Positions 10,233 through 16,849 of a stretch of DNA of 28,399 bases are shown piece by piece. Origin of the DNA: Chloroflexota bacterium (GTDB lineage Bacteria > Chloroflexota > Anaerolineae > B4-G1); contig JAAEPW010000987.1 in assembly GCA_024232355.1 (NCBI GenBank), forward strand, positions 1-28,399, written 5' to 3'. How positions within the stretch are numbered: the stretch's first letter is position 1; every line of letters starts with the position of its first letter. The position numbers were made by a program, and so were the translations under genes. The notes under the pieces are model-generated. The model was not told the origin of the DNA and ran no database searches. It worked only from the letters and a program-made list of their open reading frames with translations.

Positions 10233-10297
10233 AAATGTTGATGGTTATGAGCAAGGTGTTACAGACAACAACGGGGCAAATACATCGAAAAATCTGG

Positions 10298-10340
10298 AAA
10301 AAAATAGCGTATGATTATTAGACTAATCATACGCTATTTT
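10298..10340 (-). terminator. Rho-independent terminator of the three-gene operon
   Basis: A perfect 17-bp inverted repeat pairs 10301-10317 with 10324-10340 around a 6-nt loop. Read on the minus strand, the stem ends in seven T. It lies about 90 bp after the stop codon at 10433. The arms carry A and T runs on both sides, so it may work in both directions. Confidence 0.85.
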
Positions 10341-10432
10341 CCACGCTGCTGATGCCCAAATGCGTCGCTAAAAACGGGCAAAAACGGCCTCTCGAAGACC
10401 TGTAACGAGATTGTTCAACGTGTCCTCTTTTA

Positions 10433-10909
10433 TTACCAACGCTTGCGTCTACGAGTTTTGGAGCGATTGCTCGGTTCCTTTCGGGCACTGGCTATGTGTG
10501 GACAGCCAGGCGAGTGTATCATCTGAACAGCAGACTGCACGGATATCGGCACAGCTATCCCCGACGACCCTATCCCCTTCTTTGAAAGCTCCAGCCGAAA
10601 TTGCAACATCTCAGTTCCGTCTTTGAGCAATACCGATCCTGTGCTCATTGACTCCAATCGCCGTCTACGGTCTCCCCTTGGTTTTTTCACCACCAGTGCT
10701 TTGTCGCAACAAAAGTACAGCAAGGACAACTCGTGCCCACTTTCAAAGATATAGTAGAACGTATCATCACGCTGGATTACATTTTTGATACGCTGTCCGC
10801 CGATGCAACGATCCAGATACTCTGCAACACATTCCCATTGCCCGTTGATCCTTACTAACGGAAATCCATCACGTTTGCACAGTCGCTCGGGTTGCTTCTC
10901 ACCAGCCAT
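10433..10909 (-). CDS. Conserved-looking hypothetical protein, Cys-containing (158 aa)
   Basis: Last gene of a three-gene minus-strand operon, 22 nt after its neighbour. GGGAG sits 6 nt before the ATG. The N-terminal half holds CKRDGFPLVRINGQWECVAE and later ESGHELSLLYFCC. The spaced Cys residues could bind a metal, but no known zinc-finger pattern is complete. The C-terminal 30 residues are strongly basic (NRSKTRRRKRW), which suggests nucleic-acid contact. No family was recognised. It shares with the two upstream proteins a Lys/Arg-rich terminus and, by position, probably a common task. Confidence 0.7.
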   Translation of the reverse strand: MAGEKQPERLCKRDGFPLVRINGQWECVAEYLDRCIGGQRIKNVIQRDDTFYYIFESGHELSLLYFCCDKALVVKKPRGDRRRRLESMSTGSVLLKDGTEMLQFRLELSKKGIGSSGIAVPISVQSAVQMIHSPGCPHIASARKEPSNRSKTRRRKRW

Positions 10910-10931
10910 AAACGCTCCCTATTTCCAACCC

Positions 10932-11867
10932 CTACCACTCATCATCGTCAAAGGGGCTCCCTACCACAATCGCTTCTTCGCCATCACTCAAACGGACCCG
11001 ACGACCCACCGTCTGCTCAAAGCGGCGAAGCGATTCTACCGATTTACCCGTGCGGCTCAGTTCAGCAAAATCATCGTCTGTGAACGACGGTGTACCAGGC
11101 ATATCCGGCAAACTGAGCACGTGTTTGACAAAGGGGCCACGGATACGAACCAGATCACGGGGCAGACGAATACCTTCCTGCCGGTTGGCGTCCAAGCTCT
11201 TTAATATCTCTCTTTTTACCTCTGCGGCCTCCAACGGATCCAGATACATACCCCGCTGCGTCCACATACCCACGAATTCCTCAACCGCTCGCTCAGGTGA
11301 GCGCCGTGGCAAGATCATATTATCTTTGGCGGCTCCCTCCCACGGCGGATTAAAGTCAATCAAAAGGCACATACCCTGGACCTTGCGCCGTCGGTGATTC
11401 GCATACCAGAGGACGACAATCACACCCTGCGAGTCGTCAGTGTATATGTAAGCTCGATAGAATGAACTTTGCACCTGACGCTCTTTCAATTGGGAAACGT
11501 CGGTCCCGGCATCCTCCAGCCAAGCGACTGCTCGCTGCTGATCCTCATCAGTGATACGACGTTGGTCCAGGAGTGTGCGCAGCGAATCCAGGTATCCCCG
11601 TTCACCCAGCCACTCGGGTACCACTACGTCCAAACGAGACTGAACCTGCGCCGGAGCACCATCGCAGGCACTGAGCAACACGGGCAGAAACTCGGATGGT
11701 TTGAGCCCCTTGCATACTACGTTCAAGTCAGCTTGTATCGCCTGCGAATCCTTTTTGGCCAGTGCCTCATTGCCTAATAATCCATCCAGGCGTGGCCGTA
11801 ACAAGGCCAGTGGCGAAAAGCTTGACGTGGAGCGTTTTTGTTTTCGTTTCTTTTTTGATTTACTCAT
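10932..11867 (-). CDS. Hypothetical protein with Lys-rich N-terminus (311 aa)
   Basis: Middle gene of the three-gene operon. I chose the ATG at 11867 (MSKSKKKRKQKR) because its basic start mirrors the upstream protein, and GAAAG lies just before it. An in-frame GTG at 11891 is the alternative. The body has an acidic/helical region (about 40-140), a mixed alpha/beta core with VVLWYANHRRRKVQGMCLLI (about 170-190), and an acidic C-terminus ending FDDDEW. No domain was recognised, and no membrane segment or signal peptide is present. It is likely cytoplasmic. Confidence 0.7.
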   Translation of the reverse strand: MSKSKKKRKQKRSTSSFSPLALLRPRLDGLLGNEALAKKDSQAIQADLNVVCKGLKPSEFLPVLLSACDGAPAQVQSRLDVVVPEWLGERGYLDSLRTLLDQRRITDEDQQRAVAWLEDAGTDVSQLKERQVQSSFYRAYIYTDDSQGVIVVLWYANHRRRKVQGMCLLIDFNPPWEGAAKDNMILPRRSPERAVEEFVGMWTQRGMYLDPLEAAEVKREILKSLDANRQEGIRLPRDLVRIRGPFVKHVLSLPDMPGTPSFTDDDFAELSRTGKSVESLRRFEQTVGRRVRLSDGEEAIVVGSPFDDDEW

Positions 11868-11919
11868 TGGGCATCTTTCTTCTCGACTCACTTGAACACA
11901 TAACTTGGCGATGTTCTGG

Positions 11920-12642
11920 TTACTCTAATCCCAGCATTTTCTTGACCTTGCGATAGTCAGGGGCAAACATCCCTGGCGATTTTGGCGTTATTTGTTGCCT
12001 ACCCACGATATACTCAAGCAGATCCAATACCTGCTCACGGCCTTCTGGTGTTTTGACCGCCTCACGGGGCGTCATCCCACCTAGCGCCGGGATCGAGTCG
12101 TCAATCCATTGACGCAACATCTTTTCTTCCAACTCGGCGATCAGCTCCGGCGGAGGTATGAACGGCGGCTCCTCTGGTTCGGAGCTGGGATCACTTTCGC
12201 TGAACACATCATCCAATCCCTCTTCCTCTATCTCAACCAGGCGAATACGATCCCCAAGCAATTGCTCCAACAGCTGGCAACAATCGTCCAGTCGTTGGCG
12301 TGACATCGCTTCTACCTTGAGGATCGTTGCAGTTACCGTCAGATGCGCCAGGACCCTCTGTCCGATGGGTGTGCTACGTGCCCCAGGCCGGGTCTCAAAC
12401 CGCGCAAAATGGAATGAACCATCTGGTTCCGGCTCACCGTCCTCATCGTCAGCCTGAAATTCGTCGGTCTGCTTCAAGATTTGGAGAATGTCTTCCAAGG
12501 CGTCGTGCTGGTAATGTGCGTTCGTGAAAGCAAACGCATCTCCTTCAGGTGTCACGATCTGAAGACTACTCGCCGGGGATCTGGCTTTGGTGGATTTCCG
12601 GGAACGCCGAGAGCGTTTCCGTTTTTTGTGTCGTTTCTTCAT
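11920..12642 (-). CDS. Hypothetical protein with basic N-terminus and antitoxin-like C-terminal motif (240 aa)
   Basis: First gene of the operon. CAGGAGATCA precedes the ATG with good spacing. Residues 1-22 are almost all Lys/Arg/Ser. A central acidic region runs about 60-150. Near residues 175-210 the motif WIDDSIPALGGMTPREAV, followed by GREQVLDLLEYI, resembles the C-terminal domain seen in MbcA/ParS-type (DUF2384-like) and some SEC-C-linked proteins. This is a motif resemblance only; no toxin gene of the matching RES/COG5654 type is visible nearby, so I do not call it an antitoxin. Confidence 0.7.
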   Translation of the reverse strand: MKKRHKKRKRSRRSRKSTKARSPASSLQIVTPEGDAFAFTNAHYQHDALEDILQILKQTDEFQADDEDGEPEPDGSFHFARFETRPGARSTPIGQRVLAHLTVTATILKVEAMSRQRLDDCCQLLEQLLGDRIRLVEIEEEGLDDVFSESDPSSEPEEPPFIPPPELIAELEEKMLRQWIDDSIPALGGMTPREAVKTPEGREQVLDLLEYIVGRQQITPKSPGMFAPDYRKVKKMLGLE

Positions 12643-12790
12643 ATTGATCTCCTGGTAATATATATTCCTGGGTAGTTTGTCTCTTTTGCCTGCTCCGCAG
12701 ACACTGGAAATCTCCGACCGGCTTCCGGCTTGGTGTTGTCAATTCGAGAAACGTAAATCTCCTGTTGCTTCTCGTCTCGTTACCAGACCA

Positions 12791-12818
12791 AGTATAATCG
12801 CTTTGACAAGCAAGGCAA
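12791..12818 (-). promoter_or_regulatory. Promoter of the three-gene operon (10433-12642)
   Basis: On the minus strand, -35 TTGCCT (12813-12818) and -10 TATACT (12791-12796) are separated by 16 bp. They sit directly after the terminator of the upstream operon, which leaves a leader of about 140 nt before the ATG at 12642. I see no riboswitch or strong hairpin in that leader. Confidence 0.6.
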
Positions 12819-12825
12819 GTCACCA

Positions 12826-12853
12826 AAGCAAAAACCGGGGCGATTCGCCCCGG
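12826..12853 (-). terminator. Rho-independent terminator of the nine-gene replication/recombination operon
   Basis: A perfect 8-bp GC stem CCGGGGCG/CGCCCCGG with a 3-nt loop (12835-12853), followed on the minus strand by TTTTTGCTTT. It lies about 30 bp after the stop codon of the ParB/MT-A70 gene at 12881. Confidence 0.9.
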
Positions 12854-12880
12854 CCTTGATGCTCAACTCCTATCTCACTG

Positions 12881-14143
12881 TCATTCCTGATCAATGTCCC
12901 CCACATCATTCCCAAACACCGTCCACCCCGACCTCGTGCGGCGGGCGAACAGTTCCAGATACGGCCCCAACAATGTCTCGACGATGGCGTGGACACTGTC
13001 CGGCTTGCGGCTGTGACCCAGGCTCGGCCCCACCAGGCCCAAGTACTTTTCATCGGGTGGGGATACGTGACCGCGCCTCCCGATCAGCACATACTCGCTA
13101 CACCCCGCAACCCAGCTACCGATACCATAGACCGGTGCGCCATTCTGTGCTGTCTTGACCCACGGAAAATCCGTGACGTGCTCAAAGCCCCAGGCCGATA
13201 TTACTTCGACCACCTGTGGTAGCTTGGGCCACGTACCCCAGAGAAAGAGTATCGCGTTGTCAGTGGCCAGAGCCTGCACCGGCATTGCCTTGATCTCGTC
13301 CAGCGTCATTGGCTGGTAGGTGTAGCCGCCCATTCGAGGATTGTGATCCTTGGGGTTGTCGTAGGGCCAGGGCGGGTCGGCGATGATGACGCCATAGCGT
13401 TTTCCATCGAACAATCCTACGTCGAGGCATCGGGCATCGCCGGTGATGACGATGCAATCCCCGGTCTCCGACCTGGTGGGGTTGGCCATCACCTCTGCGA
13501 TAGCCGCGTCTTTGATTTGACGGTGTGCCTGTTTCACAGTTCTTGCCTCCCCTTGTTCGATCTTTTCGAGTATCGTGAGCTGCACCTGTTCAGGCAGCCT
13601 GGATAGTTTCTTGGCCTCCGGCAGAGAAACCGTACCAGACACCACTTTGCTGAATACATCCGGCGCGGTTTGCTTGAGCTTTTTGGCGTCGCTCACATAG
13701 CGAGGATTGGTGCCAGTGAGGTCAGCGGCGTGGTCGCGGGCTTGACCCTGATCTTCCCGTTCAGGAAATAATTCCTGAACGGGAGATTCATTACCCCACT
13801 TGAGCGTTGCCAGTTGCCGTTTCCTCGCCTCATCCTCCAACATCGGCAACACCTCAACGGCCAGAACCGCCCGTTGACCGCTGCTCAGGTGCCGCCGGTG
13901 CAGGTTCAGTGATACGACAAAGGCCACGAGCGACCCTTGGCCATCCCAGGTTCTGAACCTTGGTGTCACGCCGGTCTCTGTGCAGGCTCTGTACCGGTTG
14001 CGACCATCGATGATGCGCCCGTCAGGGTGCAGCCAGATTGTCTCGCGCAGACCGTGGACCTCGATGTCGGCTTTGAGTGCCGCGTATTCCTCGGCCTGCA
14101 TCAGGGGAAAGATATTGGCGATCTCGTGGAATTCTATCACCAT
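12881..14143 (-). CDS. ParB-like / MT-A70-type adenine methyltransferase fusion (420 aa)
   Basis: Residues about 5-85 form a ParB/Srx-type domain, with DGRIIDGRNRY (41-51) as its conserved box. Residues about 85-215 look like the ParB helical DNA-binding part (LSSGQRAVLAVEVLP, then YVSDAKKLKQ). Residues about 230-410 are an MT-A70 family methyltransferase with the catalytic DPPW (256-259) and the downstream LFLWGTWP. The expected activity is N6-adenine methylation of DNA or RNA using S-adenosylmethionine. ParB-methyltransferase fusions are common in phages and mobile elements, where they may protect the element or mark its DNA. The ATG overlaps the recombinase stop by 7 nt, so translation is probably coupled. 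It is the last gene of the operon. Confidence 0.92.
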   Translation of the reverse strand: MVIEFHEIANIFPLMQAEEYAALKADIEVHGLRETIWLHPDGRIIDGRNRYRACTETGVTPRFRTWDGQGSLVAFVVSLNLHRRHLSSGQRAVLAVEVLPMLEDEARKRQLATLKWGNESPVQELFPEREDQGQARDHAADLTGTNPRYVSDAKKLKQTAPDVFSKVVSGTVSLPEAKKLSRLPEQVQLTILEKIEQGEARTVKQAHRQIKDAAIAEVMANPTRSETGDCIVITGDARCLDVGLFDGKRYGVIIADPPWPYDNPKDHNPRMGGYTYQPMTLDEIKAMPVQALATDNAILFLWGTWPKLPQVVEVISAWGFEHVTDFPWVKTAQNGAPVYGIGSWVAGCSEYVLIGRRGHVSPPDEKYLGLVGPSLGHSRKPDSVHAIVETLLGPYLELFARRTRSGWTVFGNDVGDIDQE

Positions 14144-15675
14144 TCCCTCCCCAGCACGTCTTCCAACTCGGCTCCAGGTTCCAGGATCACGATACTCCCA
14201 TTCTCTCCTGGCTCTATCATCCCAAACAACGACGCGAACTCTGGTTTAGGTTCGATCGCCACCACCGGCCCCCGTTTCCCACTGTCCAGGTAGACTTTGG
14301 CCAACAGCCTGTGAACGGTCTTGCGCTGCTCTTGCAGCGTCTCGGCCTTCCAGATCCCCTCAAAATCCTGCAATATCTCGACCGCCTGTTCCAGGTCCGG
14401 CATCTCTGGCGGCGTCAACGTCACCAACTGCGCCCGCAACCGGTCCCGGTCCGCCACATACTCGAGCTCCGTCATGTCGCCCAGTACGTAGAGCCGCTTG
14501 AGCCGTTCCAGTTGTTTCTCGATCCGCGCCCGTTCCTGGGTCACGTCCCGCTTTTCGCCCAACTGCTCTTGGAGCATTTCCATCACCCGCTCCTGCCAGT
14601 TGGTGGGCAGGACGAGTCGCCCGAGAAAAGCGCCCAACGCGGCCTCGGCCTCTCCCGCGCGGACCATGCGCTGGTCGCAGTCTCCACCCTGTTGACGGGC
14701 CGGGTCCCGATAGTACCGCCTGCCGCTGGTAAAAGACCCTCTGATCCATCGCCCGCACCGCCCGCATTGCGCGATCCCCGTCAGTGGATAGACCCGGCTC
14801 CCCTTCCGCGCCGTCGTCCCTCTCTTTGGCCTTCGCCGCTTCCGCACTTTTTGGCAGCGCTCGAACAGGTCCTGTGAGATGATCGGCTCGTGTACGCCCT
14901 CGTACCACGTACCCTTGTACTGCACTTCCCCCAGGTAGAAGCGGTTCTGTAGCATGTCGGTGATCGTATCTTTGCTGAACACCGCCAGCGCCCGACCTCC
15001 GCGTCCCTTGGGCCGGTACCCTGCCGTATTCAACATCTGCGCGATGTCGTTATCCGAGTACAAACCCATGTCGTACTGCTCGAACATGTACAGCGCCCCA
15101 TCCCGCTCGTGTTCGTCAGGGTAGGCCAGCCCGTCACCACCATCCTTCTTGTATTCCACCACATAGCCGAACGGCACCGCGCTGTTCCACAGACCGGCCT
15201 CCGCCCGCGCTTTCTTTCCCTTGGCCGTCTCCATGCTCAAGTTGTTCAGGTACCACTGACCAAAGGCCGCCAATATCGTCAGTTGGAGCATTCCCGTGGG
15301 GCCGGTGAGATCGAATGGCTCTGTCACCGAAGTAAAGGTCGCCCCCATATCTTTCAAGCTCTTTATGATGGATAACACATCGAACGTCGAGCGCGAGAGC
15401 CTGTCCAGCTTGTGGACGATCAACACATCAAAGCGCCCCGCTCGCCCATCCCGCATCATTGCCTGGAATTTGGGCCGGGCCGTCGTTTTGGCACTGATCC
15501 CCACGTCGGTGTAGACCCCTACCACCTCCCACTTGCGCGTCGCCGCCAGCTCGCGAGAGAGCTTTAATTGGGCATCCAGGCTAAAGCCATCAGCCTGCAT
15601 CCCTGGCCCCGTCGAAATCCGCGTATAGATTGCGGCTCGCAACCCCTCTGTATCATTGTCCTGCATCCACATCAT
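14137..15675 (-). CDS. Large serine recombinase (512 aa)
   Basis: The resolvase-type catalytic domain (about 12-160) contains YTRIST with the nucleophile Ser21 and Arg19, then VHKLDRLSRS. A recombinase domain (about 185-300) and a zinc-ribbon region (CGRCGRW, about 335) follow, then a coiled-coil stretch (about 395-440) typical of large serine integrases. Such enzymes integrate or excise DNA between short att sites without host factors. The zinc ribbon shows only three clear Cys: where a fourth is usual the sequence reads YYRDP. AGGAG 8 nt before the ATG supports this start, which overlaps the preceding 59-aa gene by 23 nt. It is one of two unrelated site-specific recombinases in the window. 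Confidence 0.93.
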   Translation of the reverse strand: MMWMQDNDTEGLRAAIYTRISTGPGMQADGFSLDAQLKLSRELAATRKWEVVGVYTDVGISAKTTARPKFQAMMRDGRAGRFDVLIVHKLDRLSRSTFDVLSIIKSLKDMGATFTSVTEPFDLTGPTGMLQLTILAAFGQWYLNNLSMETAKGKKARAEAGLWNSAVPFGYVVEYKKDGGDGLAYPDEHERDGALYMFEQYDMGLYSDNDIAQMLNTAGYRPKGRGGRALAVFSKDTITDMLQNRFYLGEVQYKGTWYEGVHEPIISQDLFERCQKVRKRRRPKRGTTARKGSRVYPLTGIAQCGRCGRWIRGSFTSGRRYYRDPARQQGGDCDQRMVRAGEAEAALGAFLGRLVLPTNWQERVMEMLQEQLGEKRDVTQERARIEKQLERLKRLYVLGDMTELEYVADRDRLRAQLVTLTPPEMPDLEQAVEILQDFEGIWKAETLQEQRKTVHRLLAKVYLDSGKRGPVVAIEPKPEFASLFGMIEPGENGSIVILEPGAELEDVLGREW

Positions 15676-15832
15676 CCACGTCTCCTGTCAACTCCTGCCC
15701 GCTGTCCTGCATCATCCGGGCCACAACATCCGCCACGATCCTCAACAAATTCTCGACTTCTGCCGGATCCAGCACTTGGAACGTGTCGATCGCCGTATCT
15801 GTCACCTGTATCGTATCAATCGTTTCCATCAT
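15653..15832 (-). CDS. Small hypothetical protein (59 aa)
   Basis: A short frame starting ATGATG, 4 nt after the stop of its upstream neighbour, and overlapping the recombinase start by 23 nt. The protein (MMETIDTIQVTD ... VENLLRIVADVVARMM ... DVDDVDAG) has one amphipathic helix and an acidic tail. The tight fit between neighbours and the sensible composition argue that it is real. No family was recognised. Its place just before a large serine recombinase makes an accessory or directionality role conceivable, but that is only positional. Confidence 0.6.
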   Translation of the reverse strand: MMETIDTIQVTDTAIDTFQVLDPAEVENLLRIVADVVARMMQDSGQELTGDVDDVDAGQ

Positions 15833-15836
15833 TCAC

Positions 15837-16094
15837 TCACTCGGCTCTCGTCAAGCCGTCAAACAGCGTCAACTGTTCGTAAGGCAGCGTGGACAACCGG
15901 TCCACCCAGCACATCAATCGCTCCCGGGAAATGTTCAGCGCCAGTTCGGCCCAGAACGTACCCCGACCGGCCAACCAACGCCGGGCCTCAGACGCCAGCA
16001 CCGGGTCATCCGACTGCGCGTCTTTGACCGCTCTCAAGAGGAGCGCTGCCGCCAGTCTGCGGTCGGGGTCGATCATTGCCGTCATACCCATCAT
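15837..16094 (-). CDS. Small hypothetical protein, phage-like (85 aa)
   Basis: The start at 16094 was chosen over an upstream in-frame ATG (16148) because the latter has no ribosome binding site and would overlap the previous gene by 35 nt; GAAGAGGGG lies upstream of 16094. The protein contains RRLAAALLLRAVKDAQSDDP then ASEARRWLAGRG, a helical pattern common in short proteins of phages and integrative elements. Function unknown. Confidence 0.65.
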   Translation of the reverse strand: MMGMTAMIDPDRRLAAALLLRAVKDAQSDDPVLASEARRWLAGRGTFWAELALNISRERLMCWVDRLSTLPYEQLTLFDGLTRAE

Positions 16095-16113
16095 TTTTGC
16101 ACCAAACCCCTCT

Positions 16114-16527
16114 TCACTTGGACGGCGAGCGACGGGGCTGGTAGGCATATATTTCGGACGGTGGCAAGATCAGCGTCAAGACTTGGATCACTTGTTCCCA
16201 CCCATCGTTGCCCGTATCTATTCCTTCGGCAACGGTGACGACGTCGATGTCGTGCTGCTGGCACTTGGTCACAAACTCCACGAGCACCTGCATGCGACGG
16301 GTAAAGTGCAAGACCGAGTAAAGCACGACCACCGTGACGTCGGACCGGTCGAGTTGCTCCGTCAGTTCTTCCCAGCCCGGACCGCCCTGCCCGTGCCACT
16401 CTGGCGTCCAGTTCCGCTCTGCGCAGACCTGCTCCACAGCCTGGCGCTCCCGATTCAGTGCGTTCTCGGCATACGGGTCGCCCTCCTCAAGTGCTTTGAA
16501 ATACGCTAATGCCGTGTTCTGTTTCAT
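16114..16527 (-). CDS. Degenerate resolvase-fold protein (137 aa)
   Basis: A perfect AGGAGGT before the ATG at 16527 decides the start; the Shine-Dalgarno lies inside the end of the upstream gene. The pattern follows the catalytic domain of serine recombinases: ALAYFKAL (family AxxYxRVS), RQAVEQVCAERNW, WEELTEQL, VTVVVLYSVLHFTRRM (family DxVVVxxLDRLSRxx) and VEFVTKCQQHDIDVVTV. The nucleophilic Ser is Leu13 and the active-site Arg is Lys11, so strand cleavage is not expected. There is no DNA-binding domain after it. It could pair with or regulate the active serine recombinase encoded three genes later. Homology is inferred from pattern, not from a search. Confidence 0.7.
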   Translation of the reverse strand: MKQNTALAYFKALEEGDPYAENALNRERQAVEQVCAERNWTPEWHGQGGPGWEELTEQLDRSDVTVVVLYSVLHFTRRMQVLVEFVTKCQQHDIDVVTVAEGIDTGNDGWEQVIQVLTLILPPSEIYAYQPRRSPSK

Positions 16528-16528
16528 C

Positions 16529-16849
16529 CTATACCTCCTCAATTTGGTATGTCACTGCTGCCAATTTCGTGACGATCTCCGCGTACTCGGCGTTCAGCGC
16601 GTCCCAGTGAGCCAGTAGACGGTCCGACTTGGCATCGTCACAGCCGGTCGCCGCTCGCATCACTTGCAGACCTCGCGACAGCCGGGTCTCCAGCATCTCG
16701 CGCTTTTGCCCCAGCGCCAGCCCCACTGCCACCGCCAACTCTTTGCGGGCGTAGGTGGCGATAATGTGCCCGTTGCGTCGTTCCCAGCGAGTGGGATCAC
16801 TGGGGACTGCCAGGGATGTGTCGGCGGGCAGAAAAAGGGTAATCATCAT
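16529..16849 (-). CDS. Hypothetical protein (106 aa)
   Basis: ATGATG at 16849 overlaps the primase stop by 4 nt (ATGA), and the stop is 1 nt from the next start. The protein has an Arg-rich beta start (TRWERRNGHIIATYARKELAV) and a helical second half (about 35-105). It has no signal peptide, membrane segment or recognised domain. The coupling places it in the replication operon. Confidence 0.65.
   Translation of the reverse strand: MMITLFLPADTSLAVPSDPTRWERRNGHIIATYARKELAVAVGLALGQKREMLETRLSRGLQVMRAATGCDDAKSDRLLAHWDALNAEYAEIVTKLAAVTYQIEEV

Larger units (their letters stand above)
9733..10432. other. 700-bp non-coding spacer between the giant gene and the three-gene operon
   Basis: I see no credible gene here. 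The short frames on both strands lack ribosome binding sites and recognisable protein. The left part must hold the promoter of the giant gene, but I could not pick out convincing -35/-10 boxes. The right part holds a cluster of hairpins (10142-10232) and a minus-strand terminator (10298-10340). The spacer looks richer in A+T than the coding regions on either side. Confidence 0.6.

Noticed and set aside
12566..12826. 86-aa minus-strand frame upstream of the three-gene operon
   Set aside because: It spans the promoter and overlaps the 240-aa gene in another frame; it has no ribosome binding site and an implausible composition.
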